Source: Flavobacterium sp. LPB0248 (GTDB taxonomy: Bacteria; Bacteroidota; Bacteroidia; Flavobacteriales; Flavobacteriaceae). Taken from it: a DNA stretch of 64,000 nucleotides. The notes beneath the pieces are model-generated. The model was not told the origin of the DNA. It saw only the letters and a list, made by a program, of their open reading frames with translations, and did no database searches. A program made the translations under genes and the position numbers. Where the stretch lies: assembly GCF_013388355.1 (NCBI RefSeq), contig NZ_CP058246.1:1798001-1862000 (forward strand), written 5' to 3'. Each line of letters starts with the position of its first letter. Within the stretch, counting starts at the first letter, position 1. Of this stretch, positions 16,142 through 25,427 are shown piece after piece.

Positions 16142-16906
16142 CTACTCTTTTAAAAACGTAGCGGTCAATTCGAAAAACATTTTCGGATTTTCTGCATGAA
16201 GCCAATGCCCTGCATTTGGAATGGTTTCTAATTTTAGATTTGGAAAATGCTTGCGAATTCCATCAAGATCAGCATCTTGAATATAGCCAGAATTTCCGCC
16301 TCTAATAAATAATGTTGGCTTATCAAAAACTAAATGTTCTGGCAGAGGTTTTCCAATTGCATCAAGATTATTATTAAAAGCTTCAAGATTAAATCTAAAA
16401 GCCAATTGTCCAGGTTCCTTCCAGTATAAGTTTTTTAGCAAAAACTGACGTGTTCCAAAATCTGGAACGTATTGAGATACTATTTCTTCTACATCATTTC
16501 GGCTTGGTTTTACCGAAAAATCGACAGCATTTAATCCTGCCAAAATCTCCTGATGATGTTGTTTGTAGAATCTCGGGCCAATATCTGCCACAATTAATTT
16601 GTCTACAATCTCTGGATGCGTAGTTGCAAAAAGCATTGCTACTTTCCCTCCCATTGAATGTCCGAGAATATCAATTCGTGTTAGATTATTTGCCTGACAA
16701 TATTCATAAACATCTTGAACCATGGCTTCATAACTCCATTCATCTGAATGAAAACTGCGTCCATGATTTCTTAAATCTAAAATATGAACCTGAAATCCTG
16801 CTTCTACATATTGTCCTGCTAAAGTTTTCCAATTGTCAGACATCCCGAGAAATCCGTGCATAATGACAAGTGGTTTTCCTTCGCCTTCTATTTTTGAGTA
16901 TAACAT
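16142..16906 (-). CDS. alpha/beta fold hydrolase
   Basis: A 254-residue alpha/beta hydrolase resembling the YbfF esterase group. It shows the oxyanion region HGFLGMSDNWKT, the nucleophile elbow GHSMGG (Ser about residue 91) and the catalytic histidine in NAGHWLHAENP near the C-terminus; the acid is probably in the segment before LFIRGGNSGYI. There is no signal peptide, so it is cytoplasmic. It lies 26 bp after pdxJ in the same orientation. The physiological substrate is not evident; a short-chain or thioester substrate is usual for this group. Confidence 0.85.
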   Translation of the reverse strand: MLYSKIEGEGKPLVIMHGFLGMSDNWKTLAGQYVEAGFQVHILDLRNHGRSFHSDEWSYEAMVQDVYEYCQANNLTRIDILGHSMGGKVAMLFATTHPEIVDKLIVADIGPRFYKQHHQEILAGLNAVDFSVKPSRNDVEEIVSQYVPDFGTRQFLLKNLYWKEPGQLAFRFNLEAFNNNLDAIGKPLPEHLVFDKPTLFIRGGNSGYIQDADLDGIRKHFPNLKLETIPNAGHWLHAENPKMFFELTATFLKE

Positions 16907-16932
16907 TTACTTTTTAGTTTTACTTTGAAAAA

Positions 16933-17646
16933 TTATTTCAACTTATTCAGATACATATTTACCGTATTATCCAATCCAAGGTAAAGTGCCTCTGAAATCA
17001 AGGCATGTCCAATAGAAACTTCCAATAAACCTGGAATATTCTGTTTGAAAAACTTGATATTATTTAAACTTAAATCGTGTCCAGCATTGATTCCTAAACC
17101 TAATTCGTTTGCCAATTCTGCAGCTTTAGTGTACGGCTCTATTCCTTTTTCGTTTCCTAAACTATATTGATGTGCAAAAGATTCAGTGTACAATTCAATT
17201 CTGTCTGTTCCTGTTTTTTTTGCTCCTTCAATCATTTCTAAAATCGGATCAACAAAAATCGATGTTCTGATTCCATTTTTTTGAAACTCTTGGATAACCT
17301 CAGTTAAATATTCTTGATTTTTAATCGTATCCCAACCTGCAGAAGAAGTTATTGCTCCAATTGCATCTGGAACTAATGTAACCTGATCTGGTTTGCATTC
17401 TAAAACCAAATCAATAAAATTATGCTGTGGATTTCCTTCAATATTATATTCTGTGGTAACAACCGCTTTCAAATCGCGCGCATCCTGATAACGAATATGA
17501 CGCTCGTCTGGACGAGGATGAATTGTAATTCCCTGCCCTCCAAATCGCTGAATATCTGCAGCTACTTTTAATAAATCTGGAACATTTCCGCCACGGGCAT
17601 TTCGAAGCGTTGCTATTTTATTGATATTTACACTTAATTTTGTCAT
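16933..17646 (-). CDS. pdxJ: pyridoxine 5'-phosphate synthase
   Basis: PdxJ condenses 1-deoxyxylulose 5-phosphate with aminoacetone 3-phosphate to make pyridoxine 5'-phosphate in the DXP-dependent vitamin B6 pathway. The protein is 237 residues from the ATG at 17646 (MTKLSVNINKIATLRNARGG). Family segments IHPRPDERHIRYQD, CKPDQVTLVPD, and GLGINAGHDLSLNNI are all present. The open frame extends nine residues further upstream with a weak start, but the ATG used here matches the family N-terminus. It precedes the hydrolase gene by 26 bp. Confidence 0.95.
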   Translation of the reverse strand: MTKLSVNINKIATLRNARGGNVPDLLKVAADIQRFGGQGITIHPRPDERHIRYQDARDLKAVVTTEYNIEGNPQHNFIDLVLECKPDQVTLVPDAIGAITSSAGWDTIKNQEYLTEVIQEFQKNGIRTSIFVDPILEMIEGAKKTGTDRIELYTESFAHQYSLGNEKGIEPYTKAAELANELGLGINAGHDLSLNNIKFFKQNIPGLLEVSIGHALISEALYLGLDNTVNMYLNKLK

Positions 17647-17687
17647 ATAAATAGATATTAATTCTAGTAACATTATATTTGTTACGA

Positions 17688-17695
17688 CAAAAATA
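17688..17695 (-). promoter_or_regulatory. candidate -7 box of pdxJ
   Basis: On the minus strand this reads TATTTTTG, matching TAnnTTTG, 42 bases before the pdxJ ATG at 17646. A plus-strand TATATTTG at 17674-17681 could similarly serve the divergent CBS-domain gene. No clear -33 element was seen for either. Confidence 0.4.
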
Positions 17696-17761
17696 CAAAG
17701 TAAAACAGAGCGGTTTTCGGTATTTTTTGATTATTTTGCATCAAATATCTTCAATTGATTT

Positions 17762-18421
17762 ATGACAGAAATTACAAACTATATCACAAACGATTTCAGA
17801 GCGATTGACAGTCAGGAAGCGATAGCCTCGATTCAGGACTTTTTTATCGATGTAAATTTTTCTCATTTTCCTATTTTAGAAGATGGTGTCTTTATTGGAA
17901 ACATCTCTTCTGATGATGTTGAAACATTTGACACTGAAAAAAAAGCAATAGATTACAAATATACTTTAGAACGTTTTTTTGCGAGAAAATCAATGATTTG
18001 GCTTGATGTTCTAGAAGTTTTCGCTAAAAACCATACAAATCTTCTCCCAATTCTTGATGAGAATAATAATTACGTAGGTTATTATGAAATGGAAGACATC
18101 ATGAAATTTTTTCAAGAAACTCCATTTTTAAAAGAACCTGGTGCTATTATTATTGTACAAAAAGGTCTTTTAGATTATTCTATGAGCGAAGTGACCCAAA
18201 TTGTAGAAAGCAATAATGGAAAAGTTTTAGGATGTTTTGTTTCTGAAGCTGATACAGAAAATGTTCAAATTACAGTAAAAATTGGTTTAGGAGCAATCAA
18301 TGAAATCATTCAGACCTATAGAAGATATGGATATGAAATTATTTCAGAACATCAGGAAGACAACTATATTAACAGTCTAAAAGAGCGATCAGATTATTTA
18401 GACAAATATCTCAACATATAA
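17762..18421 (+). CDS. CBS domain-containing protein
   Basis: A 219-residue cytoplasmic protein. The N-terminal 125 residues contain a tandem pair of CBS motifs (first around FFIDVNFSHFPILEDGVFIG, second around NHTNLLPILDENNNYVGYYE), a Bateman module that usually binds adenosyl ligands. The C-terminal part (130-219) has an ACT-like pattern (GAIIIVQKGLLDYSMSEV). This gene stands immediately before nadK in flavobacterial genomes, suggesting but not proving a nucleotide-sensing role. It is separated from nadK by 98 bp containing a small inverted repeat. Confidence 0.8.
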   Translation: MTEITNYITNDFRAIDSQEAIASIQDFFIDVNFSHFPILEDGVFIGNISSDDVETFDTEKKAIDYKYTLERFFARKSMIWLDVLEVFAKNHTNLLPILDENNNYVGYYEMEDIMKFFQETPFLKEPGAIIIVQKGLLDYSMSEVTQIVESNNGKVLGCFVSEADTENVQITVKIGLGAINEIIQTYRRYGYEIISEHQEDNYINSLKERSDYLDKYLNI

Positions 18422-18519
18422 ATTACGAATGTGCCAATGAGAGAATTAGTTAATTAGATAATTTTCGCATTTCCAAATTATCTAATTGACACATTGACAA
18501 ATTATCTAATTTACAACGA

Positions 18520-19404
18520 ATGAAAATAGCCATTTACGGACAATATTATCAGAATAGTACCGAACCTATTATAAAAGACATTTTCAATTTCTTCAATGCC
18601 AACAATGTCGAAATGGTAATTGAAGAAAATTTCTTGAACATGCTTTACGAAAAACAGCTTGTAAAAAAAGATTACAAAACTTTTTCTCCGAGTACTGCTT
18701 TAGACAATAGCTTCGAAATGCTAATAAGTATTGGAGGTGACGGTACGATTCTTAGAGCCGCTGCATTTGTTCGAAATTCCGGCGTTCCTTTATTAGGAAT
18801 TAATGCTGGAAGATTAGGTTTCTTGGCTAAAGTTCAGAAAGAAAACATTGATATTTTACTTCAATATGTTATTAGCCAAAATTATACAACTTCTGAAAGA
18901 ACCTTATTAGGCTTAACTTGCGAACCTTATAACAAAGCTTTTGAGGAACTTAATTTTGCGATGAACGAAGTTACTGTAAGTAGGAAAGATACCACTTCGA
19001 TGATTACTGTAGAAACGTATCTAAATAATGAATATCTAAATTCTTATTGGGCTGATGGTTTAATCATTTCAACACCAACGGGTTCGACAGGATATTCTTT
19101 AAGTTGCGGTGGACCAATTTTAACACCAGATGTCAAAAGTTTAGTTATTACGCCAATTGCACCACATAATTTAACCGCCAGACCCCTTGTTATTCCAGAC
19201 GACACAGAAATTACATTGCGCGTATCAGGAAGAGAAGACCAATATTTGATTTCTTTAGACTCAAGAACTTCTTCTGTAAAAAATGAGTCTATATTAAAAA
19301 TTAAAAAAACAGATTACAAAATTAAAATGGTCGAAATACCAGGCGAAACTTTCTTAAAGACCTTAAGAAACAAACTGCTATGGGGAGAAGATAAAAGAAA
19401 TTAA
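18520..19404 (+). CDS. nadK: NAD kinase
   Basis: NAD kinase phosphorylates NAD to NADP. The 294-residue protein has the hallmark GGDGT motif at residues 72-76 (LISIGGDGTILRAA), the NE-containing segment NEVTVSRKDTT, and the glycine-rich TPTGSTGYSLSCGGP. Length is normal for the bacterial enzyme. The ATG at 18520 gives the usual N-terminus MKIAIYGQ. It is cytoplasmic. It is followed by a promoter at 19530-19559 that starts the envelope-biogenesis run. Confidence 0.96.
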   Translation: MKIAIYGQYYQNSTEPIIKDIFNFFNANNVEMVIEENFLNMLYEKQLVKKDYKTFSPSTALDNSFEMLISIGGDGTILRAAAFVRNSGVPLLGINAGRLGFLAKVQKENIDILLQYVISQNYTTSERTLLGLTCEPYNKAFEELNFAMNEVTVSRKDTTSMITVETYLNNEYLNSYWADGLIISTPTGSTGYSLSCGGPILTPDVKSLVITPIAPHNLTARPLVIPDDTEITLRVSGREDQYLISLDSRTSSVKNESILKIKKTDYKIKMVEIPGETFLKTLRNKLLWGEDKRN

Positions 19405-19529
19405 ACTCTTTTCTGATTCTTCACTATACGATAATACCACATTTTCTCGTTCTGCATGTAGTGAATCATCATTAAATGGCTCAAAATCATAACGTAAATT
19501 GAAAAAAAAGCACATTTAACTAAAGGAAC

Positions 19530-19559
19530 TTTGATTCGTATTGATAATTATTATATTTG
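19530..19559 (+). promoter_or_regulatory. strong Bacteroidota promoter for DUF6089-uppS-bamA run
   Basis: TTTG at 19530-19533 and TATATTTG at 19552-19559 are separated by 18 bases, close to the TTTG-N19-TAnnTTTG consensus of the Bacteroidota primary sigma factor. Transcription would begin near 19565, giving a leader of only about 12 bases before the ATG at 19578. Confidence 0.75.
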
Positions 19560-19577
19560 CACGCAATTTTGAATTAA

Positions 19578-20270
19578 ATGAAGAAAATTTTTAATTTATT
19601 GTTATGTTTTTTCCCCCTTATTACACTGAATGCTCAAATCAATGAGATTGGTGTCTTTTTTGGCGGAAGTAACTTTGTAGGCGATGTTGGAAAAACAACT
19701 TACATCTCCCCAGAAAAACCAGCTTTTGGCGTTCTTTACAAGTGGAATAGAAGTCCGAGGCATGCTTGGAGATTTTCTTACACGCAATCAAACGTTAGCG
19801 GAAATGATTTTAAATCAGATGAAACAGGAAGAAACCAAAGAGGCTACCGTTTTGACAATGACATTAAAGAATTTTCTGCTGGATTAGAATTCAATTTTTT
19901 TGATTTTAATCTGCATGATTACCACACTAAGGTAACTCCTTATGTCTTTACTGGTTTAAATTACTTTATTTTTGACAACTTGTACAGATATATTTCAAAC
20001 CCAAACGTAATATACACTCAAAAAAACCGTAGTTCTGTAGCAATACCACTTATATTAGGTATAAAATCAAATATCTCACCTCGTTTTGTTTTAGGAGCCG
20101 AAGTTGGAGCACGTTATACATTTACAGATAATATTGACGGAAGTAATCCTAATACAAGCAATACACAAATCCTAAAATTTGGAAATTTAAATAATAATGA
20201 CTGGTATGTTTTCTCAGGTCTTACTTTAACGTATACCTTTGGACAGAAACCTTGCTATTGCCCAGAATAA
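19578..20270 (+). CDS. DUF6089 family outer-membrane-type protein
   Basis: A 230-residue secreted protein with a Sec signal peptide ending NAQ (MKKIFNLLLCFFPLITLNAQ) and a body rich in alternating aromatic strands, consistent with a small beta-barrel. GVFFGGSNFVGDVG is typical of the DUF6089 group found before uppS and bamA in flavobacteria. The C-terminus ends PCYCPE rather than with an aromatic residue. It ends one base before the uppS ATG, so the genes are likely cotranscribed. The function is unknown. Confidence 0.8.
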   Translation: MKKIFNLLLCFFPLITLNAQINEIGVFFGGSNFVGDVGKTTYISPEKPAFGVLYKWNRSPRHAWRFSYTQSNVSGNDFKSDETGRNQRGYRFDNDIKEFSAGLEFNFFDFNLHDYHTKVTPYVFTGLNYFIFDNLYRYISNPNVIYTQKNRSSVAIPLILGIKSNISPRFVLGAEVGARYTFTDNIDGSNPNTSNTQILKFGNLNNNDWYVFSGLTLTYTFGQKPCYCPE

Positions 20271-20271
20271 A

Positions 20272-21012
20272 ATGAATTTAATAGAATCAATAGATCACAA
20301 AAACTTACCTAAACACCTTGCCATTATCATGGACGGCAACGGACGCTGGGCAAAACAACAAGGCTTCCTGCGTGCATTTGGCCATGAAAATGGAACCAAA
20401 TCTGTAAAAGAAATAATCAAAACCTCGGCTAAACTTGGAATTGAGTATTTAACTTTATACGCTTTTTCTACAGAAAACTGGAATCGTCCTAAACTGGAGG
20501 TGCAGGCATTAATGAAAATATTGATTAATTCATTAAAAAAAGAACTTGTAACCCTTGAAGAAAACAATATCAGACTTAATGCAATTGGAAATCTTGATAA
20601 ATTACCAAAAACAGCCCAAAAAGAACTTTTGGATGTTATGGAAAAAACCAAAAACAATACTCGTTTAACTCTTACCCTCGCTTTAAGTTATGGCTCCAGA
20701 GAGGAATTGGTAAATGCCGTAAAGGCAATTAGTGATAAAGTTAAAAATAATATAATTTCAATAGACACTATTGACGATTCAATTATAAATGAGCATCTTT
20801 ACACGCAAAATTTACCAGACGTAGATTTATTAATACGAACAAGTGGAGAACATAGAATAAGTAATTTTTTGCTGTGGCAGATTGCCTATGCAGAATTGTA
20901 TTTTACTAATGTCTTGTGGCCAGACTTTAAAGACCAAGATTTATATGAGGCTATTATTAGTTATCAAAAAAGAGAACGTAGATTTGGAAAAACCAGTGAA
21001 CAAATTAAATAA
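20272..21012 (+). CDS. uppS: isoprenyl transferase (undecaprenyl diphosphate synthase)
   Basis: UppS builds the C55 lipid carrier used for peptidoglycan and other wall polymers. The ATG at 20272 gives 246 residues. The catalytic aspartate is in IMDGNGRWAKQQG, followed by LTLYAFSTENWNRP. The diphosphate-binding C-terminal motif is RTSGEHRISNFLLWQ. Length is normal for a cis-prenyltransferase. It is cytoplasmic or membrane-peripheral. An upstream in-frame extension overlapping the previous gene was rejected. The bamA reading frame starts within or just after its last codons. Confidence 0.93.
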   Translation: MNLIESIDHKNLPKHLAIIMDGNGRWAKQQGFLRAFGHENGTKSVKEIIKTSAKLGIEYLTLYAFSTENWNRPKLEVQALMKILINSLKKELVTLEENNIRLNAIGNLDKLPKTAQKELLDVMEKTKNNTRLTLTLALSYGSREELVNAVKAISDKVKNNIISIDTIDDSIINEHLYTQNLPDVDLLIRTSGEHRISNFLLWQIAYAELYFTNVLWPDFKDQDLYEAIISYQKRERRFGKTSEQIK

Positions 21013-23692
21013 TTTTTTAGTGTTGCAAAAAAAAATACAAATAGTCTTTACCCTTTTACTATTGGGTAGTTTTTCACAAATTAAAGCACAAGAAAGAGTT
21101 CCTTTTGATCAAGGGAAAAAATATATTCTAGCTAAAGTTTCTGTTGTTGGTAAAATAAGCTTCAATGAACAAACGGTTGTAACCTTTTCAGGGCTTCAGA
21201 AAGGACAGGAAATTACAGTTCCTGGAGAAGAAATCAGTAGCGCAATTAAAAAATTAGGAAAACTGGGACTTTTTGATGAGATCGCTTTCTATGTTAATAA
21301 AGTAGAAAACGACAGTATCTATTTAGACTTAGATATCGTCGAACTTCCTAAATTAAACGAGGTTAAAATTGTTGGTGTCAAGAAAAGCAAAGTTGAAGCC
21401 TTAATTAAGGATAACAACTTGACAAAGAATAAAATTGTCAATGAAAACTTAATTACTACGACTAAGAATTACATCGAAAATAAATACAAAAAAGAAGGTT
21501 TTTATAACACTAAAGTTACAATCACCAATACTCCTGATACTATAAACGGGCATCAAGTTAATATGCTTGTCAGGATAGACAAGGGAGACAAAGTAAAAAT
21601 CAGTAGCATTGACTTCACTGGAAACAAACAACTCACAGACACTCAGTTGCGAGGTGCAATGAAAGATACAAAACAGAAAAACTTCATTCGCGTATTTAAA
21701 GCATCTAAATTTATTCCAGAAAAATATAAAACTGATTTAGAAAAAGTAATCGCAGCCTATAAAGAAAAAGGATACCGCGACGCTCGTATTATTTATGATT
21801 CTGTACAATATAATAAGAAGAAAAATACACTTGCCATTAAAATTGATGTAGAAGAAGGAAACAAATATTACTTCGGAAACATTAAATTCTTAGGTAATAC
21901 AGTTTACTCAGATCAGCTTTTAAGCCGTTATTTGGGAATCAAGAAAGGAGAAACTTATAACGGAGTTTTACTTGAAAAAAGAATTGCCGATAAGAGTAAA
22001 CCTGATGCAGAAGATATTACTAACTTATACCAAAACAACGGTTATTTATTCTCTAACATTAATGCTGTAGAGGTAAAAACAGTTAATGACACAATCGATT
22101 TTGAGATTAGAGTTACAGAAGGTCCTATAGCTTATTTCAATAAAATTACAGTTGTTGGAAACGACAAAACAAACGACCATGTTATCTACCGTGAGTTAAG
22201 AACAAAACCAGGTGAAAAATATAGCAAAGAGCAATTAGTTAGAACGATTCGTGAAATTGGACAATTAGGTTTCTTTGATCCTGAGGCAATCGATCCTAAA
22301 TTTAAAAATGTTGATGCTGGAGCAGGAACAGTTGATATTGAATACAATGTAGTAGAAAAAGGATCTAGCCAGGTTGAGCTTCAAGGAGGTTACGGTGGTG
22401 GTGGTTTCATTGGGACATTGGGACTTTCGTTTAACAACTTCTCGGCACGTAAAATATTTGATAAAGAAGCTTATAAGCCTTTACCAATGGGAGATGGACA
22501 AAAAGTTGCGCTTCGTCTTCAAGGAAGTACTTATTTCCAAACTTATAGCTTATCATTCTCAGAACCATGGTTTGGAGGAAAGAAACCTGTGCAGTTTAGT
22601 TCATCTATTTCATACAGTAAGCAATTTCTTAACAATTACATCACTCGAACAGTTGATAAAAGCAAAAGTTTTAATATTTTTACAGTCCAAGTTGGTTTAG
22701 CAAAAAGATTAACTGTGCCTGATGACTACTTTGTATTATCACAATCTGTAAGTTATCAGCACTATGACTTGAACAATTATAACACAGGTTTGTTTACGTT
22801 TGGTAATGGTGCATCAAGAAACTTAGCGTATACTATCGGACTTTCAAGAAGTAATAAAGGGGTAAACCCAATATTCCCGATGTATGGTTCTGAATTTAGT
22901 ATTTCTGCAAAAGTTACACCTCCATATTCATTATTTAATGGAATTGATTATGGTGATTTACATAACCAAAAAGATTATAAAACACAATATACAGGAACAT
23001 CTGGAAGTGGTGTAGATGGAAAACCACTTAACAATGGTGACTATGTAAAAACAGAGACTGTAAACGGACAAACTGGTTATGTAAGTGTTGGATCTGATTA
23101 TTCAAGTGCCGATACAGACATAGCAAAAGTCGATCAGAAAAAATACAACTGGTTAGAGTACTATAAAATTAAATTTAAAGGAGACTGGTATACTAAGGTT
23201 TATGGAAAATTAGTATTGAGAACCTTAACAGAGTTTGGTTTCTTAGGAGCTTACAACCAAGAAAGAGGTGTAATTCCGTTTGAGCGTTTTTACTTAGGAG
23301 GTGATGGTATGGCTAACTACTCTATGGATGGTAGAGAGACAATTCAGTTGAGAGGTTATCCAAACAACTCTTTGACTCCTGTAAATGCAAATGGTGATGC
23401 AATTGGAGCAACGATTTATAACAAATTCTCTATGGAATTACGTTACCCAATTACATTAAAAGCGTCGGCATCTATTTTTGCTTTAACGTTCTTAGAAGCA
23501 GGTTCATCTTATCCAACGTTCAAAGATTACAACCCATTTGATTTAAATCGTTCTGCTGGTGCTGGTTTACGTGTATTCATGCCTGCATTTGGATTATTGG
23601 GTATTGACTTTGGTTACGGATTTGACGCTCTTCCAGGACAAACAAAAGCTAATGGATGGGAAACACACTTTATTATTGGACAACAATTTTAG
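20996..23692 (+). CDS. bamA: outer membrane assembly factor BamA
   Basis: BamA is the Omp85-family core of the machine that inserts beta-barrel proteins. After a signal peptide ending SQIKAQ there are five POTRA-like segments (through about residue 440) and a C-terminal Omp85 barrel ending with an aromatic residue (GQQF). The barrel has long insertions, for example around YTGTSGSGVDGKPLNN. No ATG is available. Candidate starts are GTG at 20996 (overlapping uppS by 17 bases), GTG at 21020 and TTG at 21023. I chose 20996, but the signal peptide is complete from any of them. It is followed by two OmpH/Skp chaperones. Confidence 0.9.
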   Translation: MNKLNNFLVLQKKIQIVFTLLLLGSFSQIKAQERVPFDQGKKYILAKVSVVGKISFNEQTVVTFSGLQKGQEITVPGEEISSAIKKLGKLGLFDEIAFYVNKVENDSIYLDLDIVELPKLNEVKIVGVKKSKVEALIKDNNLTKNKIVNENLITTTKNYIENKYKKEGFYNTKVTITNTPDTINGHQVNMLVRIDKGDKVKISSIDFTGNKQLTDTQLRGAMKDTKQKNFIRVFKASKFIPEKYKTDLEKVIAAYKEKGYRDARIIYDSVQYNKKKNTLAIKIDVEEGNKYYFGNIKFLGNTVYSDQLLSRYLGIKKGETYNGVLLEKRIADKSKPDAEDITNLYQNNGYLFSNINAVEVKTVNDTIDFEIRVTEGPIAYFNKITVVGNDKTNDHVIYRELRTKPGEKYSKEQLVRTIREIGQLGFFDPEAIDPKFKNVDAGAGTVDIEYNVVEKGSSQVELQGGYGGGGFIGTLGLSFNNFSARKIFDKEAYKPLPMGDGQKVALRLQGSTYFQTYSLSFSEPWFGGKKPVQFSSSISYSKQFLNNYITRTVDKSKSFNIFTVQVGLAKRLTVPDDYFVLSQSVSYQHYDLNNYNTGLFTFGNGASRNLAYTIGLSRSNKGVNPIFPMYGSEFSISAKVTPPYSLFNGIDYGDLHNQKDYKTQYTGTSGSGVDGKPLNNGDYVKTETVNGQTGYVSVGSDYSSADTDIAKVDQKKYNWLEYYKIKFKGDWYTKVYGKLVLRTLTEFGFLGAYNQERGVIPFERFYLGGDGMANYSMDGRETIQLRGYPNNSLTPVNANGDAIGATIYNKFSMELRYPITLKASASIFALTFLEAGSSYPTFKDYNPFDLNRSAGAGLRVFMPAFGLLGIDFGYGFDALPGQTKANGWETHFIIGQQF

Positions 23693-23734
23693 TGAAATAA
23701 CGTTTGGTTAAAAATCATCAAATAAAGTTATGTT

Positions 23735-24760
23735 ATGAGAAAACAATTTTTATTTATATTTTTAGCCTTGATTGTAGCAAATACAAGTCAGGCACAAGGT
23801 AAGACTACTCGAATTGGCTACATCGACATGGAATATATTTTAGAAAATGTTTCCGATTATAAAGAAGCTAAATCACAATTAGAGCAAAAAGCTCAAAAGT
23901 GGAAACAAGAAGTTGAGGCCAAAAAATTAAATATAAATAATTTGAAAGAAAGCTTAAAAACAGAAAAAGCTTTACTTACAAAGGAATTAATAGAAGAAAG
24001 AGAAACAGAAATTAAGTTTCTTGAACAAGAAATGATGGATTATCAGCAGAAACAATTTGGTTCTGATGGAAATCTAATGAGACAGAAAGCAGCTTTAGCA
24101 AAACCTATACAAGATCAGGTTTTTACTGCTGTGCAAGATATAGCAGAAGCAAAAAATTATGATTTTGTTTTTGATAAATCATCAGATCTTACCATGCTTT
24201 TCAGCAATAAAAGATTTGATATCAGCGATCAGGTTTTAAGAATTTTAAACCGTACTGAAAAACGTGAGCAGTTAAGTAAAAAACAACTGAAAGAACAGGA
24301 AGCTAAAGAAAACATTGAGAACGCAATTGATGAAAATCCAGCAATGGCCGATCGTCAAAAAGCACTAGATGAAAAAAGAGCTGCTAGAGAAAAACTGATC
24401 CAAGACCGAAAGCTAGAGCAAGATGCTAAGAGGAAAGAATATGAAGACAGAAGAAAAGCTCTACAAGAAGAAAGAGATGCTAAAAAAAATGGCACGGTTT
24501 CTGGAACAGCCTCACCAGCAACAGTAGCTCCTGATGCTGCTAAAACTAGCTCGACTGCTAAAACTGCAGCGCCAACATCAACTGGAGAAACTCCAGCTAC
24601 TGAGCAGCCGGCAATGACGAAAGCAGAGGAAAGACAATTACTTTACGAACAGCGTAAAAAAGAATTGGAAGAAAGAAGAAAGAAAATTTTAGAAGAAAGA
24701 GAAGCGGCTAAAAAAGCAAAAGAAGCCGAAACACAAAAAACAAATACGACCAATAATTAA
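23735..24760 (+). CDS. OmpH/Skp family chaperone with long charged C-terminal tail
   Basis: A 341-residue periplasmic protein with a signal peptide ending SQAQ. Residues 25-180 form the OmpH/Skp domain (TRIGYIDMEYILENV, long coiled coil, then a globular end with FDISDQVLRILN). Skp captures unfolded outer-membrane proteins on the way to BamA, matching its place right after bamA. The last 150 residues are an unusual low-complexity tail of Arg/Lys/Glu-rich helix interrupted by a Ser/Thr/Ala/Pro stretch. That tail is absent from the neighbouring 167-residue paralogue. Confidence 0.88.
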   Translation: MRKQFLFIFLALIVANTSQAQGKTTRIGYIDMEYILENVSDYKEAKSQLEQKAQKWKQEVEAKKLNINNLKESLKTEKALLTKELIEERETEIKFLEQEMMDYQQKQFGSDGNLMRQKAALAKPIQDQVFTAVQDIAEAKNYDFVFDKSSDLTMLFSNKRFDISDQVLRILNRTEKREQLSKKQLKEQEAKENIENAIDENPAMADRQKALDEKRAAREKLIQDRKLEQDAKRKEYEDRRKALQEERDAKKNGTVSGTASPATVAPDAAKTSSTAKTAAPTSTGETPATEQPAMTKAEERQLLYEQRKKELEERRKKILEEREAAKKAKEAETQKTNTTNN

Positions 24761-24774
24761 TTAATATTTTAAAA

Positions 24775-25278
24775 ATGATGAAACAAATCAAAACTTTACT
24801 AATTGCTGCAATTCTTATTTTAGGAGCAAGTAACACAATGAACGCGCAAGCGAAGGTAGCTCATGTTGATGTAAGCGAGATCATGTCTAAAATGCCTGCT
24901 ATGCTAGATGCTCAAAATCAACTGCAAAAATTAAGTGGTACATATGATGCTGAATACAAAAAAATGGTTGACGAATATCAAGTAAAAATTAAAAAGTACG
25001 AGGCTGAAGCTGCAACTGTAACAGATGCTGTAAACGGTGAACGTTCTAAAGAAGTTCAAGATATGCAAAAGAGAATTGTTGATTACAGAGACAATGCTCA
25101 AAAAGAATTACAACAAAAAGAAACAGATATCGTAAAACCATTAATGGAAAAAGTTAGAGCTTCTATCCAAAAAGTTGGAAAAGCTAAAGGTTTCCAATAC
25201 GTTTTAGACGGTTCTACTTTATTATTAGCTGATGGTCCAAACATCACTGCTGATGTTAAAAAAGATTTAGGATTCTAA
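24775..25278 (+). CDS. OmpH/Skp family periplasmic chaperone
   Basis: A 167-residue OmpH/Skp protein of standard length. It has a signal peptide ending MNAQ, the AKVAHVDVSEIMSKMPAM start of the mature part, a central coiled coil and the C-terminal YVLDGSTLLLADGPN. It follows the larger paralogue by 14 bp and is followed by a terminator, making it the last gene of the uppS-bamA operon. It is likely to act with its neighbour in guiding outer-membrane proteins. The start could be either of two adjacent ATG codons. Confidence 0.9.
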   Translation: MMKQIKTLLIAAILILGASNTMNAQAKVAHVDVSEIMSKMPAMLDAQNQLQKLSGTYDAEYKKMVDEYQVKIKKYEAEAATVTDAVNGERSKEVQDMQKRIVDYRDNAQKELQQKETDIVKPLMEKVRASIQKVGKAKGFQYVLDGSTLLLADGPNITADVKKDLGF

Positions 25279-25299
25279 GAAATTAAATCTCATAATTTA

Positions 25300-25337
25300 A
25301 ACTGCTCAATTGATATAATTTGAGCAGTTTTTTTTTA
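25300..25337 (+). terminator. terminator after the bamA-ompH operon
   Basis: AAACTGCTCAA pairs with TTTGAGCAGTTT around a short loop, followed by a run of T. It sits 20-30 bases past the stop of the second OmpH gene and ends the envelope operon. Confidence 0.85.
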
Positions 25338-25415
25338 CAAAAAATTAAAGCTAATCTTTGGTATTATTTCAAGATTTCACTTAACTTAGAATATCGAATT
25401 TTTATTAAAAAATAG

Positions 25416-25423
25416 TAAATTTG
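25416..25423 (+). promoter_or_regulatory. -7 box abutting the murI start codon
   Basis: TAAATTTG fits TAnnTTTG and ends only four bases before the ATG at 25428. Transcription would start at or beside the start codon, implying a leaderless or nearly leaderless murI messenger if this box is used. Confidence 0.5.
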
Positions 25424-25427
25424 CTTT

